Below are positions 38,301 through 47,667 of a stretch of DNA of 64,000 nt, piece by piece; the stretch's first letter is position 1, and every line of letters begins with the position of its first letter. Where the stretch lies: contig JARWKL010000005.1 of the NCBI GenBank assembly GCA_029961685.1, positions 42,135,357-42,199,356 on the forward strand, in the 5' to 3' direction. A model generated the notes under the pieces. It worked only from the letters and a program-made list of their open reading frames with translations, searched no databases and had not been told where the DNA came from. A program made the position numbers and the translations under genes. Origin of the DNA: Aristolochia californica. Taxonomy: Eukaryota > Streptophyta > Magnoliopsida > Piperales > Aristolochiaceae.

Positions 38301-39203
38301 TTATATCAGCGCAACTGGCCTACATGTTGTCCAGACAGAGATAGACAATGGTACAGCTTGACAAACAACTTAATCAGTAGGGAAGAAATGGGAAACCACG
38401 ACAATAACAAAATGGTGAGAACAACAAGCAGCATGCCTGAAAACAAATAACCAATTCAGCCGACATGTTCATTTAAATTCAGAGCAACATCTTACCTGAA
38501 GGGAAGTAACGCCGTGAGATATTCGTGAGCAAAACAACAACAGACCAAGAAAGAGATCAAGCTAAAAGGATATGATTGTCTTCACTGGGTTATACTTGTA
38601 ATGCACTGGAGAAGCAGGGCATGCCAAGTGATAAATCTGATCAACCTCGAGCAGTATGGGCTCGACCACATCATGTCGGATTAGCTCAAATTTTGGATTC
38701 CCAAAGTGATGCATCACATTCTCCTTCCTCCCCGTAAAAAAATTATCAATCACGATCACGTTGTCCCCTCTTGCCAATAGTTTATCCACCAGATGGCTCC
38801 CAACAAAGCCAGCCCCACCGGTCACGACGATTCTCAGTGGCTGCTTACGAACACCCTTTGGCACACGAATCGTGGCGCCACCGACGGACGCGTAACTAGA
38901 GTATTCATTTGGGTATACTTGTTTGTGATCACCGACGCCCACATTGACGGAGTGAGGGAAGAGGCGGTTGGTTTCTACAGGTCCTAATTTCATCAGAGTA
39001 GGCTGGAGCATGAAGAAGGTGGAGGCAATCAGAATGCCGACGAGTACGAACAAAAGTCTTTGTTCCTTGAGCACGTAATTGACCGATCTGTACAGTGATC
39101 TAGTTCTCTGGGTTCTGCTAGAAAAAGCAGATGTATGTGACTGGACAGGCATTTCATCATCTCTTCTGTGGTTTAAGCTCGTCTGTTTGTGATACTGCTT
39201 CAT
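29387..39203 (-). CDS. UXS: UDP-glucuronic acid decarboxylase, type II membrane form (UDP-xylose synthase), 433 aa
   Basis: Converts UDP-glucuronate to UDP-xylose for xylan and other wall glycans, in the Golgi lumen for membrane forms. Exons: 38574-39203, 37703-37850, 37469-37548, 36134-36217, 35947-36021, 29665-29757, 29387-29578; all join in frame. A short cytosolic tail precedes one membrane span (about residues 49-68). The SDR fold follows: NAD-binding GGAGFVGSH (129-137), TSTSEVYG (234-241) and the catalytic YxxxK pair Tyr265/Lys269 in SCYDEGKR. The conserved [10 protein letters not shown] and [18 protein letters not shown] are present. Total length matches plant type II UXS. I start at the seventh codon of the frame (MKQYHKQ), which suits relatives; a Met at 39221 is possible. 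Intron 1 (37851-38573) is AT-AC, and intron 5 (29758-35946) carries a copia element in the same orientation. Confidence 0.96.
32298..32615. mobile_element. Solo LTR nested in the copia element, with 5-bp target duplication
   Basis: A 318-bp segment starts TGTTAGGAATTAG and ends ACTTAACA, with TG...CA ends in inverted form. The five bases TAAAC flank it at 32293-32297 and 32616-32620. The copia coding sense runs up to one side and continues in frame on the other, which supports exact boundaries. It is a solo LTR from a different family, younger than the host element. Confidence 0.92.
33119..33143. repeat. TC microsatellite
   Basis: A short TC run within the degenerate copia element. Confidence 0.8.
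36814..36905. repeat. 49-bp tandem duplication in UXS intron
   Basis: The block starting TGTTTGACAACCACC occurs at 36814 and again at 36863, with the first 41 bases the same in both copies. It lies in the intron between the third and fourth UXS exons and has no visible coding role. Confidence 0.9.
37851..38573 (-). other. U12-type AT-AC intron of UXS
   Basis: In the transcript sense the intron begins ATATCCTTTT, which equals the U12 AT-AC donor consensus, and ends TTAC. A CTTAAC branch-like motif (in 37860-37866) lies about 10 nt before the end. Joining exons here gives VKTI|KTNVMG exactly as in the family, and no GT-AG pair nearby restores that reading frame without loss. Confidence 0.9.
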
Positions 39204-39601
39204 CTCGCAATCTCGATACACGTGGGAGATCTGAAGAATTCACAGAGACAGATTCAGGTAACTTGCTGATGGACTACAGAGTGTTTGAAATTGAAGAGCA
39301 GGTGAGTATCTCTAACATCTCGGCTCTCTTACGACCTCAGAGCATCAGCAGCCCATAAATCGGCTTCACTGGGAACTTGGGAATGCAACGAAGACGCACC
39401 AGCTGTGTTATATCTACCCTTTGCCTATCTTATATCTACATCGTTGATTTCATCCTTACAACTTTATAAATTATTAAATATATATACAAAAAATGATTAA
39501 TTAGGCTTCGTATGACGAAAAGAATCTAGTAACGTTCATTAACAGTTAAAACACATAATTATTTCCAATCTTTCTTCGTTCTTCGTTGCTAGCTATTTAT
39601 C
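39204..39601. other. Short intergenic region, UXS 5' flank and MAGL-like 3' flank
   Basis: Only about 400 bp separate the UXS start from the MAGL-like stop, both on the minus strand. UXS promoter elements and the hydrolase 3' UTR must share it. No other gene is seen. Confidence 0.5.
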
Positions 39602-41500
39602 TTAACCTTCTATTTCGATCGTCTTCCATTGCGAGTCCGGAAATTGATCGTCGTGTTCGGCATTCCTCTCCTTCTCCGATCTCGAGCTCCTGTCTTCAGA
39701 TCTCTCATCCAGCCAGGCGACGATGTCTGAGAAGACGTGCTCGATATCCTCCGGCGACTCGCCGGAAGTCAACGCGTGCCACATACTGGGATACATTTTC
39801 AAGGTCTTGTCCGTGCTCGACGCCGAGTTGTACAGCAGTTTGCTCACTTCTGGATCCGTCACGGTGTCGGCTTCTCCGTGAACGATCAGGAATGGCATTG
39901 TCACCTGTGGAGGAAAGAAACAAAGCTGAGTGCGTGAGTCGTGACCGAACTCGGACTCGACGCCCAAACGGAATTTGCTAATTTAACCGGCGTGTATTGA
40001 ATACTCTTGTCGCGCTATGGCCATTTAAATTGACAGGAATTAAACGAACTGGAGAATCAGAAAGGACGCATGTGACGGTGGTTGAGTAGGACGGGTCCTG
40101 TTGATCAGGGCCATTGGCTTCTAAGTTTCCGTCGATGGTCAATTGATGACTCCAAGTAATTTGTCGAAAATCTATTATCTTTGTCGTCCAATTCTCAACC
40201 CTGACGTTTTACGAGATGGATTAAATGATGATCAATATAAGAAAATGCAGTTTACCTGGTCCAGCTTTTTTTCTATCTCCAGGCTGACCGTCAGCAGCTG
40301 TTGGGCGGTCCTCAACCGTGGCTTTCCCTTGTAGCAGTAAGGATTTGAACGTATCTGTGCATAATTTTATGAATTTGGATGATTCCGTTTATAAGAGAAC
40401 AATCATAGAATTTAATTGAAAGGTGCTGGCTTAATTCTTGATTACTGTATTTCCTCATTTACCTCTTTTCTCTTCTCTGGATTCTTGAAGGCCATGTCGA
40501 TGATATCTTGTGTTGGAACTATCTTCCATGTCGGGATGACCTTGGAAAGCTTTCTCAAAACTCTGATGACGAATGGGTGAGGCCTCAGTTTCTCTGCAAT
40601 CTGTTCAAACGCAGAAATTTTGGAGAGAAAAAGATGAAGAGAGTACTCATTCCCGGTATCCGACGGTATATGGATTCAGAAAGAGTGGAGGAATTAGAAG
40701 AGGCAGCAAAACCTTGCACATGGGTGCCACCAGAATCGCTCCATCCCAGTACTTTGGCTTCTTGCAGTGGAGGAGAAGAGCAACTGCTCCTCCCATGGAT
40801 TCTCCAAGGAGATATCTCATCTTGTTTTTGTATTGGATCTTCTCTGTAACGAAGGAGGAGGAAATCCCAGTTAATAACTGAGCAACAGAGGGGGAAGCGA
40901 GAACAGGTGTAGACGACTCACCGGATATGCATGTAAAATGCTCGGAGCAGTCATTAACGAGCTGATCGAAGCTGGGGATATAAGCCTGCAAACCAGACGA
41001 TTTTCCATGTCCTACGTAATCGATTCCGTAGACTGCATAGCCAGCCTTTGCCAATCTTATACCAGTGCCTGATATAAAAAACCATTCCCAGTGCCGCTTC
41101 AGATCATAATTCCATTCATTCTAATGATTCCCACCAACAAATTATCGAAAAAGATGAGTAATTCGATCAAGCATCTATTCACCTCTCATGGTTATACTGC
41201 ATTCCACGCCATATCCTACAGAAAATAATGGAAACTGATCAGAACAAACAATTAAAAAGCAGAAGAAATACCCAGAAGATGATTATCGAATACCATGGCA
41301 AAGAAAAACCACTGCCTTTGGCTCTTGATTAACCGGAAGCCAACGACATGTGAAAAGCTTCAATCCACGAGAATTCAATATAAATTCCTGAACAAAAAAA
41401 CCAGTTAATCTCTCTACCGCATTTCAAATTACAGCACGAACTAACTCAAAAGTAATTCTAATCTTGCAAAAGTTACCTCTTCATATTTCATGTTCTCCAT
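39602..41500 (-). CDS. Alpha/beta hydrolase, monoacylglycerol lipase / caffeoylshikimate esterase-like (322 aa)
   Basis: Eight coding exons join in frame: 41477-41500, 41294-41387, 41183-41215, 40922-41068, 40713-40843, 40463-40600, 40256-40354, 39602-39904, all GT-AG. The protein starts MENMKYEEEFILNSRGLKLF, typical of plant MAGL-family enzymes. The HG motif is VFLCHGYG, followed by GIDYVGHGKSSGL. The nucleophile is Ser115 in GESMGG, with probable Asp235 (HGEADTVTD) and His265 (MWHALTSGE) completing the triad at the spacing of monoacylglycerol lipases. Plant members hydrolyse monoacylglycerols, lysophospholipids or, in one lineage, caffeoyl shikimate for lignin; the substrate cannot be settled here. 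A 5' UTR exon probably lies above 41513. It shares an upstream region of about 950 bp with divergent RPL35. Confidence 0.93.
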
Positions 41501-42261
41501 ATCTTCACCCTGCAGAAACGAGCAGATTCATAAAAAAACAACTCCCATGCAATCGCAGAAACCGCAAAAACTATCAGAATCAGAGCCTTACAAATGAGCA
41601 GTAACGACGTGAGAATCTATACCAAAGAAGGAACGAACCCAATCCAGATCAACTGATATAGAAGGAAAGTGTAGGAGGAAGGGATGTGATGCTGCAGGGA
41701 AATAGCGGAGGATCAGATACCTTTTCGAGAAAGTCTGGGACAGTGAACGATAAGAGACTTGAACCGTAACTGAAAGGGTAGAATCACAATCCAGTCGAGC
41801 CGTGAAGGAAGGGCAGATACATTTAGTCTAGCCGCCACTGTTCCAAATGATCGAAATACTATTGAATTTATTTTTCCTCTGCCTAATCACAATAATTTGC
41901 CTGTCCGATAGTGATTAAAATTGAGACAATTCGCTTAGACCTTTAGATGATGGCTTATGATGTGCTAAACCTAAAACCACATATTGACTTAATGTGATAT
42001 GACCCTACGATATTTTGTGTGTCACATAGGACGGGTGACCATTGTCAGAGTGGTTCTATCCACTCTTGTAGGCGATAACTTTCCGCACCTAATAGACCGG
42101 TCTGTTGGGTTGTATTGGCTAGCTACTGTCAACCATAATATCCATTTCTAGGGTGGTTTTTCCGAATGCTCATCAGGATAAGCCTCTTATAATAATTTTC
42201 AGTGGTTAATCTACATAATTCTAGTAAATATATAATTACTTTGACTGTCGTATTGATAAAG

Positions 42262-42425
42262 CCCACATGAAAAGCCCACACGACGAAACCTCAACTCCAT
42301 CAAAGTAGCCCATGAAGCCCACTTTTGTTGTGGGTTTCTTTTTAAAAGCGGAAAAATTTCTGCTCCTATAAATATGTGTCGCGTCGCATTAGGAGCTCGC
42401 TCCGTTTAGGGTTTTACGAGGCAGA
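42262..42425 (+). promoter_or_regulatory. RPL35 promoter: site II-like motifs, TATA box, telo-box
   Basis: Between 42262 and 42325 there are several GCCCA (TGGGC on the complement) motifs, the core of plant site II elements. A TATAAATA-type box follows near 42368. A telo-box-like TAGGGTTTT occurs near 42408. Site II plus telo-box is the known signature of plant ribosomal-protein promoters. The GCCCA motifs could also serve the divergent MAGL-like gene. Confidence 0.75.
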
Positions 42426-42449
42426 TTTCGGAGTCCTCTTGCAGCCGCC

Positions 42450-44823
42450 ATGGGTAAGCTCCTTCTCAATCTTTTAGGCGCGGTTTTCTCTCACTGTGAT
42501 TCGCGTGTTCGTTAACGTAAGAGTTTGCTGATTCCATTTTCCTACTTCTGAACGCAGCCAGAATCAAGGTTCACGAGTTGAGAACTAAATCGAAAACTGA
42601 CCTCCTGAGCCAACTCAAAGAACTGAAAGCGGAGCTTGCTCTGCTTCGCGTTGCCAAAGTTACCGGCGGAGCTCCTAACAAGCTCTCGAAAATGTAGGCC
42701 TCGATATCTTATATTTTTCTTCGGTCTATCAGAGGTGGCTTGTGGAAAGTTTGTTGATTTATTATCTGAAGAACTGTTGTTTCTTTTTATTCTTATGAAC
42801 CAGCAAGGTTGTGAGGCTGTCGATTGCTCAGGTTTTGACGGTGATATCTCAGAAGCAGAAGGCTGCGCTGAGGGAAGCTTATAAGAATAAGAAATTCTTG
42901 CCCCTCGATCTGCGACCGAAGAAGACCAGAGCTATCAGGAAACGTTTGACCAAGCATCAGGTATTTTCTTTTTAATGTTGTTCGTATATTGTTGGAGATG
43001 TTATGTTAATTCTTTTTAGTGTTTTCTTCATTTTCTGGCTCCGTCATGGGAAAATATCTTGTAGTGACCCTAAGAAATGCTGCAGAACTCTGTTATGGGA
43101 CAAACCAGTGGTGACATATGTGCCGTTTAGGTTAAATCCTAATGATTAATTATCTTATGCGCAGTTGGCTAATTGATATTCTTTCTCCGTGACGTGAGAA
43201 TTACATTTTATTGGTTCATAAATATACCAAGTATTCTGATGTCATACAAGGGGTTTTCACTATTTCGCGCTCAAGTTCATTTACTCATGTACAGTTCTAG
43301 GGCATTCATGCTATTTCTGTATAATGTTTAACTATTTTGAGTTTCTTGGTTCATTGTTTATAACTAATACTTGCAAATTTGATCTTGATTTAGTATTTAG
43401 CTGGAAATTTTGATGATTGTGAACTTTTGAGTAATTCAAATGAAGATTTTGCGATGTTGGGCAACCTAATATGAGTAGTCATGTGCATAACTATAGTATG
43501 GAAGAATCTGTCTAATCAGTCTGGCAAAATATGCTTTTTGCATATAATAATCCTAGGATTCGGTAGAATGCTACACTCTTGAGCCTACCTGAAAAGAGAA
43601 GCTGCTGTAATATCATAATTCTAACTCTATACATTTACTTGAGTTCCTGCGGTGCCCCTGGCAAACATTTATATGCCCTTCTGTTCCATATACCGTATCT
43701 GATGAATGCAACCTCCTTTCATCTTCTCTTTTCCGTTTTAGTTTGTTTGTTTCCTCTATCATCTGTGAGAGCTTGATTTCTGAGACCAGAGGTAACTTAA
43801 TGTAAAGTGAACCAAGAGGATGGGTAACCATTGTCATTTGTCACTGGGTTGCTCCTCTTATCTTTCTTTCTTTTGAGCAATAATTGTTCATTACCTATGT
43901 TATGCTCGCAGCCTAATTTTGTAAATGAGTTATTATTTTTTATTTTAAAAGGATGTTAGGTTTTATTCATGAAATATGACACAACGGGTGGTCCCTACTT
44001 TAGAGAGGGAGTACCCAAAGGCAGGGTGCCCTTGGGCAAGGTTCCCAGACACCTAATCTTTGCAAATGTATTATAATAGGAAGGTTGTTGATGCTACTCT
44101 ACTAGACTCCTGTCAGTGTGTCCACAACTATTACTACTGGCTTATAAACTTCCTATATGGAATGGGTCCAGTTTTGGGGGCATTTGGACATCCCGTGTCA
44201 GCTGTATGTGAGGTGCCACCCCTTTAATGACTTGGAAATGCTGAAGTTATTTTCTTCTGATCTGTCTGCTCAAGTTAAAAAAAAAGAAAAAATTGCATCA
44301 GGTACAGGCATGGTCAAAGCAAGGCCTAGTGCTATGGTTATATGATTAATTAAGTTTGTGGTTAGGACAGGAAATGAGGAATTTGTGTTAGATGTAAGTG
44401 TCATATAATGTATAATTTGTTATACATATTGGTAGAAATGGAGACATTTTGGTGAGAAGATGTGTTTAATATGGGCAGAAGGTAGAGTTACAAATTTGGG
44501 TTTGAAGCAGTAGACAAAGTATACACACTATTTGGTAGGGTTTTCTGTAATAAGTCATTCTTGTGTGATACTCTAAAGAAGCCATATTTCTCGACGAGAA
44601 TGCGATCTTTATGTATCTGGCTAGCATGTCCATGTCCAGCTTTGCAAAGCTAGGTGGTCTTTTTTGTAATTCATATTTATCTATGGTAGCTTAATGGTTG
44701 AGTCAGCCTTTTTGAGGTACTGATTTATTTTTGCATTGTATGCTGCAGGCTTCACTGAAAACAGAACGTGAGAAGAAAAGGGAATTGTACTTCCCCAAGA
44801 GGAAATATGCCATTAAGGTTTAG
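42450..44823 (+). CDS. RPL35: 60S ribosomal protein L35 (uL29), 123 aa
   Basis: A component of the large ribosomal subunit near the exit tunnel. Four exons join in frame: 42450-42453 (ATG plus one base), 42558-42693, 42804-42960 and 44749-44823, with GT-AG introns. The product begins [20 protein letters not shown]. The conserved uL29 core includes [20 protein letters not shown] and [17 protein letters not shown], and the protein ends [13 protein letters not shown]. The 123-aa length equals other plant L35 proteins. The tiny first exon is usual for ribosomal-protein genes and places the first intron next to the start codon. The last intron is unusually long (about 1.8 kb) and AT-rich; I found no clear snoRNA in it. 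Confidence 0.97.
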
Positions 44824-45281
44824 ATGTATTTTTGGTTGTGTTTCTGCCTGACAAAACACTATTTATTTTGCGAGTCCATTTTGTTTCAAGACCATCAGAT
44901 TAATTGACAGGGTTTTTGGTAGTTATTACGTGCTGAGATGATCATGAATCTTGTAGGAACTATTATTGGTTCATATCTTACTTGAATAGTTCTCTATGGA
45001 ACAGTTGTTTTTGGCCTCGTGTTATTTCAATGAGCAGTAACTTGTCACGAAATAATACAGAATTGATGGGAGGTGTGATACTAAATAGCACTTCCATGGG
45101 GCACAGCTTCATATGCTTGTCTGAGTCACGGGGTTGTACGTGATTCAGATTTGTTATCATTGGAAACTCGGTCGTTATCTGAAGGATATATTCACATGGC
45201 ATATGTCTAATCTTTGATGTGATTAAGTTACTGAGATACCAAAATTCTAAAAATATGGGCAATATGTCTAAGATGTTTTGT
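44824..45281. other. RPL35 3' flank
   Basis: AT-rich sequence that should hold the RPL35 3' UTR. No gene is seen. Confidence 0.5.
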
Positions 45282-45478
45282 GTTTGTGCCGGGTTTTGAT
45301 CAAGTGTTCAAAACCTGGAGAAATAATATTTCTCCTACAAGCAGAGAGCTGTTTGTGATACGGCTCTGAATATAGGAACTGTAATCCCTTTTTATTATTT
45401 TAGCACAGCAACAATTCATGTCTGCTTTTAAGAGAAATATTATTTCTCAAGGTTTTGAGATCAAAACCCAGTACAAAC
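45282..45478. mobile_element. MITE-like inverted-repeat element
   Basis: About 197 bp with terminal inverted repeats of roughly 50 bp. The left arm runs from GTTTGTGCCGGGTTTTGATC through a GAGAAATAATATTTCTC block; the right arm is its complement with a few mismatches. There is no coding capacity. The flanks (TTTTGT / AAAAAA) do not show a clear target duplication, so the superfamily is uncertain. Confidence 0.8.
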
Positions 45479-45946
45479 AAAAAAGATCGTTCGCCAATGC
45501 TGATTAATTACTCGATTCATTCGATATTTAGGAAGGAATTACAGGAATCAGAATAGATGAGGAGGTAAATTTTTTATCAATCAGTTAATCGAATAATCAA
45601 GAGAATTTAGACTTGAAAATTATCCTAAATTATTATGGAATAGTTACAAAGATTAAAAAAGAGATAGGGACAAATGTGGCCATACTAAACCTTAAGCTAG
45701 CTAGAGATTACTCGTCCACATGGGCTCGTATTTGTCTTTCATATCCAATATAAGCCGACCCAACACAACTTCCAAACAAACTAAGCCCAATTATTACTCA
45801 CATTGCGTACGTTTTATACATTTTAAAATTTGAGAAAATTTGGTTTTTAATTCATGTCTGATTTTCAATTTGTTTCGGCTATTATTGCATATATGTGTAG
45901 TTAAATAAGGATGTCATATGAATCCTTTCTAAAACAAAAAGTAATC

Positions 45947-46020
45947 CGACCACAGTGGGAGTCGAACCCACGACCTTTTGATCCGAAGTCAAACGCGCTA
46001 ATCCACTGCGCTATGCGGCC
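45947..46020 (-). tRNA. tRNA-Arg (anticodon UCG)
   Basis: The complement forms a 74-nt cloverleaf. The acceptor stem GGCCGCA pairs with TGTGGTC (with G:U pairs), and a D arm follows. The anticodon stem-loop is TTTGA-CTTCGGA-TCAAA, giving UCG. The T arm is GTGGG-TTCGACT-CCCAC with a B-box. The discriminator base is G and CCA is not encoded, as in eukaryotes. A T-run just downstream on the minus strand (about 45936-45940) serves as Pol III terminator. It is probably functional. Confidence 0.96.
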
Positions 46021-47269
46021 TTCCCTTAAGATCTTTCTAATTATTATATATCACACCAGTTTAAATTACGTTATAATTGGCTACCTTGATAAAACAATAC
46101 TTTTATTTTCATAAATGCATATGGGTGACTCATGAAACTGATAAAAATATTATGGGATGGGAGTATAAGTACATCTACCATCATTTTAAGCCTGTATTAA
46201 ATCATTTCTACTTCTATGAACCAACTATATATTTAAATGGAGGAATGTCTACATAATTTGGGTGACTTTACGACGGTATTATTATTTTAAAACCTAAGAG
46301 TTTATACATAATTATGCTATATTTTAGGGTTAACTTGGTATTAACCCTAAGAAAAGAGTTGAATGGTGTAATTCACTAAGTCCAAGGGCATGTGAGCAAT
46401 AATTTTATCTTTCTTATGCACCCATTAAACCAAAGATAACGTCTGTCTTAGTTTAATCTGGAAGTATTAGAAAACCCAATCGAGACAAAAACTCCATCAA
46501 ATTCATCTCTGCCTCATTGACTCAAGACATTTTAGCACAATATTGTGATGGGTCTTCAGTCAATTTTTTAGTTCCCATTCAAGTTCAGTCGTCGTCGTTT
46601 TCTATTTTGTTTTTTATAAGGCTCTCTTGCATTAATCAAAACCTCCAGGGTTGATTCCAAATATCGAGATAGAAAAAAGAGAAACCAGTTTGTGGTTAAT
46701 CGAAGAGTTGAAATGGCGACCTTGTAAGCAAAAGCACGAGCAGTTTTGGATCTTTCTCTCTTGAGAGCTAACTCACGTTCAATAGTCTTCTGAGTTGAAT
46801 TCCTTTGTTTTTCCATCTATACAGAAGCTACATTCTTGAGACAAAATGTAAGGATGGAACAAACTTTGCTGAAAGCTATGACAAATGAAGCGATTCAATC
46901 AGCAAGAAATGAATTCAATGATTTACATATTTTCTGGGAAATGAGGAACTGGGATTGCGATATTCGTCGTCCTTGACATTGTAGTAAGGTTCTGCCTCCA
47001 TATCAGCCGATTTCACACCTTTATTCTCAACAAAAAGTGTGGAAGTTTCATGTTTCTGAGCGTTGATGTCTCCTTTGTAGAATTCTGCGATTAGAAAAAT
47101 AGGATAGGGATGGGTGCATTCATGAGTCACGATTGCTGCTGTCTTCACGACCTGCTGCATTCATGATTCCCTTTTGGAGTTTTCTTCAGGGTGTCCATTT
47201 TTCCAAGGCAAAAACTCCAAAAGGGAAGTGCATGTCTTCTGCAATGGGAACCAAGTGTTTCGTAAATCA
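46021..47269. other. Region with unrecognised short frames
   Basis: A minus-strand frame at 46915-47160 (80 codons, containing YPIFLIAEFYKGDINAQ) has a protein-like composition but no family I recognise, and no convincing splice partner. A hairpin occurs at 47167-47227. The rest is AT-rich with nothing clear. Confidence 0.35.
47167..47227. repeat. Short perfect hairpin
   Basis: A 17-bp arm within TTCCCTTTTGGAGTTTTC pairs perfectly with its complement, separated by a 26-nt loop. The stem is shorter than most plant microRNA precursors. Confidence 0.7.
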
Positions 47270-47667
47270 AGTAAGCATTATTATTTGTTTCAATCTCAGA
47301 TGAGAAGTGACGTACTGCGAGAGAAGGAAAGAGACGATGAATTAAATCCCACAAAATTAATCAGAAACAAGCAAGTGAACTCGCTGCACAGTTTAGTGTC
47401 TAATGAACAATTTCGTTTTGTTTCCAGTTACGGCCATCAATGGCGCATAGGTATTAACCACGGTAAACAAAAAGATTCTGCTGAGCAAAACTGAAGCCAT
47501 TGACAGGATATGCAAGATGATGGTTGATTTTTGGTTACATCCGAACTGGATATCAAATGTATGATCCTGTGATTAAGGGGATTAAATAAATTAATTAATA
47601 TTGATGTATGAATTTGCCTCAATGATTTGGGATAAATAAAGAATATCTAGAGTATTTAGTGACCCCC

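Noticed and set aside
38607..38627. A MIR164 precursor gene
   Set aside because: The 15-base match is on the antisense strand of a conserved UXS exon and there is no complementary hairpin arm nearby; it is at most a target site.
41840..42250. Possible solo LTR upstream of RPL35
   Set aside because: It has a repeat-like feel but no TG...CA ends with a target duplication could be found.
42961..44748. Intronic snoRNA in the long RPL35 intron
   Set aside because: A TGATGA-like C box occurs near 43411, but no properly spaced CTGA D box was seen.
45911..46114. 67-codon plus-strand frame
   Set aside because: It runs across the tRNA-Arg gene on the other strand.
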